A stretch of DNA of 64,000 bases. It comes from Neoarius graeffei (lineage: Eukaryota > Chordata > Actinopteri > Siluriformes > Ariidae). The stretch covers positions 72,797,279 through 72,861,278 of the forward strand of contig NC_083571.1 in the NCBI RefSeq assembly GCF_027579695.1, in the 5' to 3' direction. Positions 28,828 through 47,396 of the stretch are shown piece by piece. The notes under the pieces were generated by a model that did no database searches, had not been told where the DNA came from, and saw nothing but the letters and a program-made list of their open reading frames with translations. Within the stretch, counting starts at the first letter, position 1. Each line of letters begins with the position of its first letter. Both the position numbers and the translations under genes were made by a program.

Positions 28828-29955
28828 CAGACCCTCCAGGATGTTGCGATTTGCAACTTCAACGCAAATTCAACCAATCCCCGCGAATTCAGGGCGGTGT
28901 TGCAATTATATCCAATCACCGCAACTTTCCCGCAAATTTGACCAATCGTTGGCGTCGTCTTGAGGTGATGTCAACAAACTACCTTCCGCCTTACTTGAAG
29001 TCCTTACACACATTCCTTCACTGTAAACATAACAGAATTTAAGCCTACATAAACACTGACTCGCACATGCTGCTTCTCTCGAACGTATACACGGAAGTAA
29101 GCAGTGTTGCCAAATTGGGCGGTTTCCCACCCAGGTGGGGGATTCCAAGTGCATTTTGGCGGGTTTTGAACATATTTTGGCTGGAAAACGTCAGCAGTAT
29201 CTGGCAACACTGCTTACTTCCGTGTATACGTTCAAGAGAAGCAGCATGTGCGAGTCAGTGTTTATGTAGGCTTAAATTCTGTTATGTTTACAGTGAAGGA
29301 CTGCGTGCACTTAATTTTTTTTTTTTACTTAATACAAGAAATTAATGGATGCCAACATTTTTGCCAAAATGGTATTTTATTTTCCATTGTTTAGGCAGCT
29401 TCAGCATCATACTGTGAGATTCTGTTCAAATTGTTTTTTTTATTCTATGAAGCCTGAGCCATTTATTTTATTAGTTTATAATTATTGTTTAATTTAGTCT
29501 TCAGGAGAGACTGCCTGCACACAGTACTAGTATTAATAGTTTTTTTTCTTACATGAAAGCTAAGGCATTTATATTATATTTTAAGATAACTTCATGTGCT
29601 GTGAGGTTCTATGCACTTTAACTTTTGAACCAACAGGTGCATTTGGATAAGTAAAACCTATTTTTCTGCATTTTTGTAGTCCTGGTAATCTTTTATATTG
29701 GTAAAGTTGTTTATAGGACTATTTCTCAGTGTCTTTGTTCTTTTAATCAATAGTTTTTCAGTAATAACTTAATATTTTACATCACTCAATTTTAATCACA
29801 AAAAGAGAAAATCGCAACAATTTCTCGCAACTTTCACTTCCTCCCGCAATGTAATTGCAACAAAAACCTAAAAAAAACACTGCAACTTTCATCGCAATTT
29901 TTTGGAAAAACCCCGCAACAATCACAAAAAAGGCCCGCGGAATCCTGGGGGACTG
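28828..29955. mobile_element. DNA transposon, non-autonomous, inside hAT-B
   Basis: Ends cagaccctccaggat and (reverse complement of the right end) cagtcccccaggatt are inverted; 6-bp duplication aaatac at 28822-28827 and 29956-29961. Rich in cgcaa/ttgcg subterminal motifs. It contains the foldback listed next. Confidence 0.6.
29015..29300. repeat. Foldback: about 98-bp inverted arms, 89-bp loop
   Basis: Arms 29015-29112 and 29202-29299 are reverse complements with only one or two mismatches. The RNA or single strand would form a long hairpin. Confidence 0.85.
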
Positions 29956-29970
29956 AAATACATAACAAAA

Positions 29971-30495
29971 TGGCTTTTCCACTACCAACGCGGCTGAGCC
30001 GTGTCGAGCTGAGTGGGGCTGTTGGAGTTGCATTTCGACTACAACCGTGCTGGCTGGAAGTGGGTGGACACATTGGGTGGAGTTAGCGAAAGTGGGTGGA
30101 CGTCACGTGATGTCGTTAGACGGCGCAAACAGTGACCTCAGTGACCTTTTAAGCGGTAGTCTCACTACCCGGATAGTAAACAATAAACATGGAAGCGTTA
30201 GTGTTGCTGGTAATTCTTCTTCCGGGTTTACGGTGTTTACAGATCCCAGCGTGCTCGCGGGGCGTGTGTGGGCATGTGAGGACACTCCTCCTCACCAATC
30301 AGTGCACAGGGTAGTGTCTCCTCACGCCCCTAGCCCCACTCGGCTCGGTTTGGCTCGCTTCAGCCCCACTCCAAAACCGTGCGAGTTTTGGGGGCTGTAA
30401 GGCTGAAGTGAGCTCAGTCGTGCTGGTCTGAGGTAGTCGAAACGCGAGCCATGTTGGGCTGAAGTGAGCTGAAAAAGGGTAGTGGAAAAGGCCCA
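29971..30495. repeat. MITE-like block with ends tggcttttccactacc / ggtagtggaaaaggccca
   Basis: Inverted 16-bp ends enclose gc-rich gctgaagtgagct-type repeats; no coding capacity. The target duplication is unclear. Confidence 0.5.
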
Positions 30496-30903
30496 TAGTT
30501 AGGTTATTCAGCTGTTTAGCTGTTCCATGAAATGTTTGGCAGATTTACTGCATATGAAAGACAATAGAGTATGTTTAAATAAACATCTTAATGCATTCTT
30601 GAACAGACTCTCCCTTTTAAGCTTTACCAGTAGATGTATATCAGGTACGTTAAGGTGCATTGTGAGGGGGGGGGGGGGCATTTTGTGTGTGTGTGTCGCG
30701 GCGCCCCCCGCGACACACACAAAATGCCCCCCCTCACAGCAGAATTACCAGCAACACTAACGCTTCCATGTTTATTGTTTACTATCCGGGTCGTGAGACT
30801 ACCGCTTAAAAGGTCACTGATGTCACTGTTTGCGCCGTCTAACGACATCACGTGACGTCCACCCACTTTCGCTAACTCCACCCAATGTGTCCACCCACTT
30901 CCA
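30055..30903. repeat. 163-bp inverted repeat with a second palindrome inside
   Basis: Arms 30055-30217 and 30741-30903 are reverse complements with few mismatches. A smaller imperfect palindrome with G-run and GT-run arms occupies 30662-30737, immediately inside the right arm. Confidence 0.85.
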
Positions 30904-30940
30904 GTGCCCCAGTCAAGCTTAATTCCTAGTGACGCCCCTC

Positions 30941-30978
30941 GTCATTGAGGCTGGTTGTGGGTGACTGTTTTGGGATGG
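30941..30978 (-). pseudogene. LINE-R1 piece 4
   Basis: Minus-strand text TSLND precedes the YRPV of piece 3. The LINE copy ends or is broken at the (ATT)n tract 30979-31011. Confidence 0.7.
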
Positions 30979-30980
30979 GA

Positions 30981-31011
<31 letters not shown>
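30979..31011. repeat. (ATT)n microsatellite
   Basis: About 10 units. The AT-rich stretch 31012-31439 shows no gene; 31360-31430 has a ctatgtagggtg / ccctatgtagta inverted motif that may be a small MITE. Confidence 0.85.
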
Positions 31012-31012
<1 letters not shown>

Positions 31013-31439
31013 AAAGGGTAGGTTTGTTTTTGTTTACATTTATTTTTTAATATATGTATTTTATATATTTTATGATTTTTCTCGTTTCTGTTTAGCAAAT
31101 AAATTAATCAGTTAATAAATAAACTCAAATCCATAAACACTGAAATCAACACCACAGTGAAGGATTTATTTACTCGTTATTGTATTATATAACAGTTAAT
31201 TTGATTTAGTTATAAGGTAAAAAATTCTGATAATTAGAAGATACAAATATAGATTTATTTGTTTAGTTTTGTTTATTTTCTGTTCTCTGCTGCATTCTGC
31301 ATATTGAGGCTCCAGTATAAGTGACATCAGTCCAAATAGCATACTCAGATATAAAGTTCACTATGTAGGGTGTTACAGCCAATGAATTCATACCCTATGT
31401 AGTACACTGATGTAGGGAGCTGAGAGAGGTTTGGAATTA

Positions 31440-31511
31440 GACCCGTGGCTAGTTCTCACTGTGGTCAGAGAGAAACCGGAAGCGGACCAACACTAATCCC
31501 GGGCCGGGACG
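31440..31511 (+). promoter_or_regulatory. cldnd1: Likely cldnd1 promoter and non-coding first exon
   Basis: A locally GC- and CpG-richer block contains an ETS-type site ACCGGAAGCGG (31475-31485) and ends in a strong donor ACG|GTGAGT at 31512. No ORF starts here. The next acceptor-like site lies just before the cldnd1 ATG (gtgttag at 37631-37637), giving a 6.1-kb intron full of repeats. The link is inference; no transcript evidence is available. Confidence 0.45.
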
Positions 31512-32374
31512 GTGAGTTTTATTCACACTCACAGAAATACAGGTGTGTGGGGATTATAAAATAATTATTTGTGTTTTAAAGGTTTGAGATTTGAGTTCAT
31601 TTGTGAAAATAAGTGCCTGGCTGAAGTACAGTGAAACTACAGATCAATCAGAACTTAGATGTGTAGCTAATTAGCCTAGCCTAGCAATGCAAACAAGCGG
31701 ATCTGAGGCTGCGATGTCTTTAAATTATAAAATAAATTAAATAAAAGTTTGTACATATAAAATAATCGCCAAAGTTAACAATTTAGTCGCCATAGCCTTC
31801 ATTATTTACACATGCAGAGGCTGATTTAGCTCACTGACCCTGTTGCCGATGTTAGAGAATCAGTTTTTGTTAAAATAATTATAAACACAGGTTACTTCAT
31901 TTCTGTGACCATTTTATGAACTTTCCATTTCTATCATCATCATCGTGTGAAAGACAAGCGACACACAAACCAAATGAGGGAGAAGTGTGTTGACCTTCAT
32001 AAGTCAGGGAATGGTTATAAAAAAAAAAAAAAAAGACTCACCTGAAAGTATCCATTCCTACTGTTAGGGCATTACTAATAAAAAGTGGACACCAACTTGA
32101 ACTGTTACAAACTCGCCCTGAAGAGAACCCGAGTTTATTTTACCCCCCACGTACAATGAGGAAGAGGGGCAAAAAAAATCCCCAAGGCTCACTGTTGGTG
32201 AATTACAAGAAAAAGTAAACTCTTGGAGTTTCCAAAACCACCATCAGATGTCACCTCCATGCCAAGAGGTTATTTGAAAGGTTTCCAGAAAAAAGTTTTT
32301 TCTGTCAACCACAAACATCTCATTATCTCTAGTCGTTTTGTCCTGTTCTACAGGGATGCAGGCAGCTGGGCAAG

Positions 32375-33795
32375 CAGGGGCGGAGCTAAGGGGTGGCCGG
32401 GGGCGTGGCCACCCCAGGGCACGCCTTGGCCCCACCCTGGCCACCCCAGGGCCGGACAATAAAATTTATAAAAATGATATGTCCCACGAAATGTTAGTTC
32501 CGTCCACTGGATTTTTGTTCCGCCTGTTTGGTTTCTGCGGGGATACATATTACCGTAGCACATAAACATTTCGCGCGTTCAAGCAGCAGGTGGATGAGCA
32601 GGTTGTCGTGACGGTGGTGGTATCAGATAGTCATGCTCTAGTCCGACAACACAACAACCTACGAACTACGTGAACGTGCAATTAATTTGGGAGGTAAGTT
32701 ATAAAAGTTTTAAAAGGTATTGTGCACTACATTTCTATATTTACATGTAACATTCATACACTCTCAACACAGACACACAACTCATGCACTAAATTTTTAT
32801 ATTTAAATGTAACACTCATGCACTGTCTTAACACTCTCTCTCACTCATATATGAACACATACTTCACTCTCAACACACACTGTCTTTCTCTCACTCACTA
32901 AGGTACAACTCATGCACTCTCAACACTCACACCACTCATGCATGATGCACTACATTTCTATATTTACATGTAACACACTTACTGGTATACACAACACTCG
33001 TGCACTCTCAACACACACACTCATGCACTCTGAACATACTCTCTCTCTCTCACACACACACACACACAACTTATGCACTTCATTTTTGTATTTACATGTA
33101 ACATATCTTCACACACAATTCGTCTACATGCAGTGCACATACTTTCCCCCTCTCTCTCTCACACACACACCACTCATGCACTACACCTCATCTATGTCAT
33201 TTTACATCAGTGTAACACTTTCACTCACTCACACACACACACACACACACACAAACACAAACATTTTGTAACTCAACACATTTAGTTTATACAGTACTTA
33301 CAATGGACAATATCACAACATGTGTTTACATATGTTGTATGTATGAGTTAAGTATACAAGTATTTTCCTTTTCCTGAGCAAAGCACTCTTTATTCAAGCC
33401 TGACTAATATCCTTACTACTTCCCAGGTGCCTGGGACAGGTGGTCTTTTAGTTTTTACTTTTGCATTTTAGTAGTGATTGTTAAAATCCTGATGCTTAAC
33501 TAGAGTAAACAAGTTGGATGGTTTCTTTGTTTTGCAGATGCTTTATGTTACATAAATAAATTAATACATTAATTTCTGACCTCTTGGCTCACATGGGTTT
33601 TGTTCATGAGTTAGGCACCAGATATGCCACCAGATACATCAGAATACAGGAAATCAAATCTAGCTAATTCAAAATTTCCTGGGGGAGGACCCCCGGACCC
33701 CCCCCCCCCCTTTTTTAGTCACAGCATGGCCACCCCTTGTATATCCTTGGCCCCCCTTTGGCCACCCCATGTAAAAAATCCTGGCTACGCCACTG
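32375..33795. mobile_element. hAT-C, non-autonomous
   Basis: Left end caggggcggagct and right end ggctacgccactg are inverted; GGCCACCCC blocks lie just inside both ends. Target duplication tgggcaag (32367-32374) and ggggcaag (33796-33803), one mismatch. Confidence 0.7.
32750..33290. repeat. CA-rich minisatellite
   Basis: Irregular repeats of acactcatgcactctcaacac and ctctctcacacacacac inside hAT-C. Apparent ORFs here are low-complexity artefacts. Confidence 0.8.
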
Positions 33796-35567
33796 GGGGC
33801 AAGTAAGAAAGAGTAGTAGGCAGAGGTTAAGTCAGGGACCCCAGCAGTAATTGAAAAAAATAGAGGAATGTAAGAAACTATCAGCATGGGTCAAGGGGGC
33901 TGGAAGCCCTTTGCGGGGTGCAAGGGCAAAGCCCCTTGAAGCTGTTGAGATTTTAACATTTAAAGATGCTATAGAGCACATTTTTTACATAGATTTAACA
34001 TAGAAAAGCAACAGAATTTAACAATGTGTATCTATTTGATGGCATATTTTATCATCTATGACATAAGTGGCAAAAAAAATTATTTATAAAAATTAGACAA
34101 AAATGTAGCTTTGAAGAATATACTTGCCTAAATATTCCACTGATTTTGTTATAACAATAGCATCCATAGTTCATCTCATTTGTTTATTTTTTTGTTTCGA
34201 GTTAATGTCGATACTAGTCTAATATAAGCCACATTCATTTTTCAAAAATCATGAATATGAGCAGAAATCAATGATTCAGTAATATTAGATATATACATAT
34301 GTACAGCAAATATTGGAGATATTTGATTTTATTTTTTTCAAACCTTTTTGAAAGGTTTTACTGCAGAGGAATTTAATGCTCTTTTCTGGGGTGCATTCTG
34401 TGAGCTTTCCTCCAGTTTTCTCTGCTTTTGTTTCTCTGATCTTTCCTTCTGTTTTTTTCTGATGTTCCTGCAGTGCTCTTTTGGATAGTTTCTTGGGTAC
34501 TCTGTTCACATGAGCTTTTGTTTCAAGTTCTGTATTCACCACATTCATTAATCTCTTCTTGGATTCAACTTCCTCTCTGGCTAAGCGCAACTACGCTTTC
34601 CACGACATATTGAATTAAGTTCAACGCATTAGAAACAAAAGCACGAACGGAGTTAAAACACGTTTTCTAGCAAATGGGCGCAGCCATATTGTTTTCTCGT
34701 TCTATCACATACAGTCTCGCGGTATTTACATCAGTTTAACTTCCGAGTGTTCCCGAATGTCAACAAGAACAAACGAAGCCGACGAAAACATCGCTAAACA
34801 AGCAAACCAAATTAGAACGTGTTCTGCTGGTCATTTTACTTAAACAAACATATTTTTAACGGATATACAAGAGATTAAAAAAAAAAACACTTTGGCTAGA
34901 AAAATAGTGGAATTCCGCTAAATAGTGGATGTCTGGGATCCATGCTGAGCGGAGGCTGCGTTAGCCGCCGCCGCGATGTATAAAAAAAGAGGGGGGTCCA
35001 GGGGTCCTCCCCCGGAAAATTTTGAAAATGTAGATGTTAAATGGTGAATTCTGAGTGATCCTGAATGCAAAATTTTATTTTTATGAAGTATAAATTATGA
35101 AGTAAAATCTTATGAATTTCAATTCTTTGAAAAAACACTGTGAGTAGCCGGCAATGGAGCATTTGTAGGCGGCAAAATCGCCGGTTGCCGGCAGTTGTCG
35201 AGAGGACTGCGCAGGCAAGCTGGAGCCTATCCCAGCTGACTACGGGCAAAAGGCGGGGTACACCCTGGACAAGTCGCCAGGTCATCACAGGGCTGACACA
35301 TAGACACAGACAACCATTCACACCTACGGTCAATTTAGAGTCACCAGTTAACCTAACCTGCATGTCTTTGGACTGTGGGGGAAACCGGAGCACCCGGAGG
35401 AAACCCACACAGACACGGGGAGAACATGCAAACTCCATACAGAAAGGCCCTCGCCGGCCACGGGGCTCGAACCCGGACCTTCTTGCTGTGAGGCGACAGC
35501 ACTAACCACTACACCACCGTGCTGCCCCAACCACAAACATAAGCACCTGAAATTTGTGAAACGCTAA

Positions 35568-37367
<1,800 letters not shown>

Positions 37368-37659
37368 TACATGGCATCATGGACACCATGAAATACCAGG
37401 ACATTTTAAATCAGAATCTGGCTGCCTCTGCCAGGAAACTCAAACTGGGTCATCAATGGATCTTCTAGCAGGAAGGTGATCTGAAACATATGTCGATGTC
37501 CAAAATCCTGGAAATTATGAAGAACACAATGACGCCCTGATTATTCCTGACTTTATCAGTGCAGTGATATTTAACGAACAGCTGTACACTGTATTAAATT
37601 ATATAATTATATTAAAGCCCTGTGATGTGTGTGTTAGAACATCATACAGGAGTGTAAAC

Positions 37660-42651
<4,992 letters not shown>

Positions 42652-44290
42652 TTCACACCGCATCACCCCCCAACTGGAGAACCGGAACACGTGATCAGCG
42701 TACATCTGAGAATCAGACACATCACATCCACTGTTCATCTGAGGCCTCACCTGAGTGACTAATTACTGAGCCTCTATAGTGTGTTGTAATCTCCTCATTA
42801 CTGTCTTATTCACCACTAAACCCTGGCATACAGCGGAGTCCAAACGTCTGAGTGAGCAGTGAATGTTTCCTCAGCACCACGACACCATCCTGCAGAATAT
42901 CCATCAAAAATAACTTGCTGATCATCATCTGTTCATCAATATCAAACAGAATAGTCAAACATATTCCTGTAAACATCTACAAAAGTGTGTCAAATGTGTT
43001 TTTAAATCCGTAGATTTATATAATTTTTAAGATAAACCTGGGATTTGTGATCTTGTTTCATTTTCAAGTCTCAGTGGACCTTTTTCTGGCCCTGAAAAAA
43101 AGCTCTGCCCCCTTGGCGTCACTCACAGAACTGATCGGAAGTAATGTTTCGTCTGTAGAGTTCCTCATTGACTCTTTCCTACGAAGTGCACATGAAAGTA
43201 AAATTAGTGGCTTTTAATTTTTTTAGCATAAATAAAGTTATGTTAAAGATTTTTGTTGGAAAATATATCGACTTAAAAAATGTAAAAACACTTCAAGTGA
43301 AGGAATAATGCTCAATCATGATTGTGGGTGTGGCACATAAGGACCAATCTGATTGGCTGCCACTAAATGATATGAGCATCTTATTTGTATTCATTTTTTT
43401 TTGCTCTGTATTGCTGTAATTTTTCTCATCCTTCATATGTCTTAAAAATAAATGTTTTGAGTATTATAATGTTCTTCCTCGTATATTGCCACAATGATAA
43501 AGTTTTGACACTCTGTGGTTTCCAGTAATTACAATACAATTAAATATTTATTTGCATATTATATATTATCCCATTTGAGCTACAGCTGAAGTCTTTTCAT
43601 GTCCTGATTTTATTTTTAATTATCAGATTTTTAGCTGAAGTTAAGTTTCAGACTTAAAGTGAGTTTGAAATGGTTTGCTGTTTGGGGGGGGGAGTCCAGT
43701 AGCCATATTGGGATAAATATTGAGGTGAATTGTTAATTTCCCGTGTTCATGTGTGAAGCTGTCAAAAACATAATCCGATGAGTTTTGTCCACTTTATTAC
43801 AGTAAATTCAGTGTAATTTCTGTGTAAATGTCTGTATACATATCATTTTCAATTGCAGTTATTTAAACGGTGCTTTAACCACTGAAGCCTTTTACTAATT
43901 TTATTTTTCTTTCTTATGGTCTGGATTATGGTCTTCATGACGCTTATAACCTGTTTTTTATTTTTTTAATCCTCATATTGGAATTTTTTTATACTTCACA
44001 ATCACTTTAATTCTGTATTACGGCTGTTGTGTGTGTATTTATGTATTTATAGATGCGTTGAAGTTTTTTAGCGAGTTGGAGTTTTCATGTGCCTCATGAT
44101 TTCTCTGAAACCGGATGCAGTACCTGAATGCGGAGTTGAAACAGATACCTCACAGTCAGGAGGAGACACCAGAACAGTCTACTGTGACATGTCAGTGCTG
44201 TCCAGATTACCGTCTGTGTCTTTTAGGTTTTTCTATGTGTTTTTATATTCCTACATTTCAAAGGAGTGATCACAATAAATGTCTTTCCAA
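42652..44290 (+). other. cldnd1: cldnd1 3' UTR with two candidate poly(A) signals
   Basis: AATAAA at 43447-43452 and at 44274-44279. Non-coding, AT-rich, without recognised repeats. Which signal is used cannot be told from the sequence. Confidence 0.5.
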
Positions 44291-44891
44291 CTGGAATATG
44301 TGTTCAGTGATTTATTTATATTTATTTACAGCTTCGAAGTGTGATAGAAAATAAAACCTGATCTGCTGTCTCAGTCTTAACCTCTGTAACCCATGGTGTG
44401 GATTTGATGATGGCTTATTGTACAAGTCTGAGTTTGGGATTTGACCAAAGGTGGAATAGAGAGAGGAACAGAGAACTGAGTGTTAACCTTTTAATAAAGC
44501 TCATTTACATTAGCTGAGCTTCACCTGTGTTCCTCAGTGGTGAGAGTTGTGGTTTCTGGAGGTTGTTGGGTTGAGCTCCAGGCATAGTGCTCTGGGTGAG
44601 TCATGACTCTAATTACTGGGTAAAATAACTTTAAAGCTCATTAACCAAACACCTGTAAATATGTTGACAGCTTATGTTTTATTTGGAAATGTTCCCAAAT
44701 GCTGAATGTGTGAAATGTTTTAAACACTTCCCAGAAAGCACACAGATACAGAGTGTGTTGGTGAGCAGTGCTACTTCAGAGCTACACTTCCTGTTACTGA
44801 GAGAATGGACATGGAAGTTATGATCACTGAACTTTTACCAGCTCACCTGGAAACACTTCACTGGCTTGCTTTGAGTCATTGATCAATGAGC
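44291..44891. other. Spacer with part of an unclassified repeat
   Basis: 44330-44430 (aaaataaaacctg, gtctcagtcttaacctctg) recurs at about 49415-49500 and, inverted, at 50325-50420. Nothing else recognised. Confidence 0.4.
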
Positions 44892-44903
44892 TAATGAGCA
44901 CCA

Positions 44904-45280
44904 TTTCATCTCATCTCATTATCTCTAGCCGCTTTATCCTTCTACAGGGTCGCAGGCAAGCTGGAGCCTATCCCAGCTGACTACGGGCGAAAGGCGGGGT
45001 ACACCCTGGACAAGTCGCCAGGTCATCACAGGGCTGACACAGACACAGACAACCATTCACACTCACATTCACACCTACGGTCAATTTAGAGTCACCAGTT
45101 AACCTAACCTGCATGTCTTTGGACTGTGGGGGAAACCGGAGCACCCGGAGGAAACCCACGCGGACACGGGGAGAACATGCAAACTCCACACAGAAAGGCC
45201 CTCGCCGGCCCCGGGGCTCGAACCCAGGACCTTCTTGCTGTGAGGCGACAGCGCTAACCACTACACCACCGTGCCGCCCC
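44904..45280 (-). mobile_element. tRNA-derived fish SINE, full length (copy g)
   Basis: Perfect 12-bp duplication taatgagcacca at 44892-44903 and 45281-45292. Confidence 0.92.
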
Positions 45281-45299
45281 TAATGAGCACCAGTACCAG

Positions 45300-45590
45300 T
45301 AAAAGTCCTCAGTGGTGCAGTGGTTAGCCTCATGGTTGCCGATGTGTGAAATCCCTGGTTTGAGTCTGTGCATTTTATTTTAGCTGTAGTTCAGTGTTAT
45401 GTATAATAAGGTGAAAAACTCTGTAAAACAGGTTGTGTGCATTCCTGTAGCTCTTGTATGAGCATGGCCTCGGGCTTGAGAGGTTGCTAGTTCAAACCCC
45501 TTCCAGGCTATGAGCAGAGAGTGGGGGTTAATATCATGGGAGCTTGGGCTGGGCCACACAGACTAGTAGGAGGTTATGGAGAAAATGACT
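45300..45590 (+). repeat. Possible fragments of other tRNA-derived SINEs
   Basis: 45309-45360 has an A-box-like ggtgcagtggtta and B-box-like tggtttgagtc; 45470-45500 has ggttgctagttcaaacccc. Too degenerate to name. Confidence 0.35.
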
Positions 45591-45595
45591 CTTAA

Positions 45596-46674
45596 CCCTT
45601 TGATGCAAAACATATGCACACCCCTTCTAATGCACAACAAGGGTCAAAAATGACCCGCATTCATTTTCCAGGTTATTTCATGCTGACTGAGTTTTTCTTT
45701 GCTCTATCTTTTGAAATCAATTTATTTTATGATTGAATATTCCAAGTATTCTTTAAATATCTTGTTTTTAATTACCACAAATCATTAATTTCATTTTTTC
45801 TTTCCTACTTTATGAACAAAAATACTTTTTATATTACTACACATGGGTCATCCAAGTGTGATTTAAAATTAAATGTCTTAATACTATAATAATAATTTGT
45901 TTCAAGTAATTACTTTAGCAGTGAATGGGGCCAGTTATTAATTTATTAACTATGTAGTTAGCTAAGCCAACTACAATAAAATTAGCTAACTAAAGTAGAA
46001 TATGTCAACAGCTAGGTAGCTAATAGTAATTACTTGTAACTTTCTGACAAGTAATCTACTCACTCTCAAGGTAACCTAAACATCATCAATTTTTTCTAAG
46101 GTGATGTTAGAACAATTGTTTTCATTACTTACATTACTTACATGTATTAGATGAGCAAAGGGCGCTGTGCTGAGCTGTGAAATGTCTGACACAAGCACAA
46201 TTCACAGTTCCCACCAAATGCTGTAGTAAATGCATGTGGGTCGTTTCTGACCCATGTGTGTAAACTTGATGTAGAATTACAAAAGCTGTGCTTGTTCATA
46301 ACTCAAGAAAGGAAAAATAAAAATGATTTGTACTAAACAAAAACAAGATATTTACTGCATATTTGGAAAAGTAAATGACAAAGTGAATTTATTTCAAAAG
46401 TATATCATAGGAACACTCAGTCATACATGAAATAACCTGGAAAATGAATGCAGGTCATTTTTGACCCATGTTGTGCATTAGAAGGGTAGTGATACAAAAA
46501 GGGTTTTTATTCAAAAAGTAAGAAAGGAAAAAATAAAATAAGGATGTATGATGATCAAAAACAAGTTAATTGAGGAATACCTTGAATACTGAACGATGGA
46601 ATTAATTTATTGCAAAGATATAGAAGATAAAAACTCAGCCGGGTCACTTTTGACCCATGTTTTGCATCAAAGGG
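45596..46674. mobile_element. piggyBac-like MITE
   Basis: TTAA at 45592-45595 and 46675-46678; inverted ends ccctttgatgcaaaacat and atgttttgcatcaaaggg. The motif gggtc-n-ttttgaccc is repeated inside (45630, 46450, 46640). No coding capacity. Confidence 0.75.
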
Positions 46675-46764
46675 TTAAAATGGAATATGTATTTTATTTA
46701 TAGTAGTGATGATTGAATACAGTCTTACATACAAACATTTTTTGGTGAAAATGTAAAATATATA

Positions 46765-47113
46765 GGGTGGCATGGTGTAGTGGTTGGCACTGTCGCCTCA
46801 CAGCAAGAAAGTCCTGGGTTCAAGGCCGGCGAGGGCCTTTCTGTGTGGAGGTTGCATGCTGTCCACGTGGGTTTCCTCCAGGTGCTCCGGTTTCCCCCAC
46901 AGTCCAAAGGCATGCAGGTTAGGCTAACTGGTGGCTCTAAATTGACTGTAGGTGTGAATGTGAGCATGAATGGTTGTCTACAGTATGTGTCAGCCCTGCG
47001 ATGACCTGGAGACTTGTCCAGGGTGTACCCTGCCTCTCGTCCATAGTCAGCTGGGATAGGCTCCAGCTTCCCTGCAACCCTGTAGGACAGGATAAGTGGC
47101 TACAGATAATGGA
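46765..47113 (+). mobile_element. tRNA-derived fish SINE (copy h)
   Basis: Duplication tgtaaaatatata at 46752-46764 and 47114-47126. The B box is damaged (gggttcaaggcc) and the end is cagataatggat. Confidence 0.88.
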
Positions 47114-47206
47114 TGTAAAATATATATAATTTACTTTTTCAAAATAATTTAAAATTCAAAATTAAAGTTTAAAAAAAATCATGACAATCTAGTGCATCAT
47201 TTTTTT

Positions 47207-47212
47207 TTTATT
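47207..47212 (-). promoter_or_regulatory. Candidate poly(A) signal of the acy3-like gene
   Basis: AATAAA on the minus strand 185 bp after the stop codon. Confidence 0.4.
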
Positions 47213-47396
47213 ATTTTTTTTTGTAAAACCTGACTTTTTGAATATTTTTGGTTAGGAATCATGTTATAGTGATTTTTAAACCTGAGGCTGTGATTTATAA
47301 GAAAAACAATTAAAAGATTAGAATCTTTAATCTTTGGTTTTTTTGCATACAACTTCCTGTCCTCATTTTGTGAACTCCTTGTTTTTAGGTTTTATC

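Larger units (their letters stand above)
27922..30940. mobile_element. hAT-B: hAT-like element inserted in LINE-R1
   Basis: Inverted ends caggggcgtcactagg and cctagtgacgcccctc match except the outermost base. Target duplications are gtcactga (27914-27921) and gtcattga (30941-30948). Near 28649 a short MDIRQFFSR-type start may be a relic of an encoded protein. It holds a SINE, a 1.1-kb element and long inverted repeats. Confidence 0.78.
32367..35210. mobile_element. Unclassified insertion inside SINE copy f
   Basis: It includes hAT-C (32375-33795) and about 1.4 kb of further sequence (33804-35210). The latter has a gggggtccaggggtcctccccc block (34990-35012) that is the inverse of one in hAT-C (33678-33700), and a basic 101-codon minus-strand ORF (34285-34590) without recognisable domain. 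Confidence 0.5.
32319..35528 (-). mobile_element. SINE (copy f) split by a 2.8-kb insertion
   Basis: Left piece 32319-32366 is the SINE 3' end and right piece 35211-35528 the rest with the tRNA-like head. The 12-bp target duplication aaccacaaacat sits outside both (32307-32318, 35529-35540), so both belong to one SINE insertion that was later broken. Confidence 0.85.

Noticed and set aside
32912-33285. Long plus-strand ORFs rich in His and Thr
   Set aside because: Artefact of the CA-rich minisatellite.
34285-34590. Basic 101-codon ORF on the minus strand
   Set aside because: Low complexity, Lys-rich, no domain or homologue recognised; kept only as a remark under the enclosing insertion.
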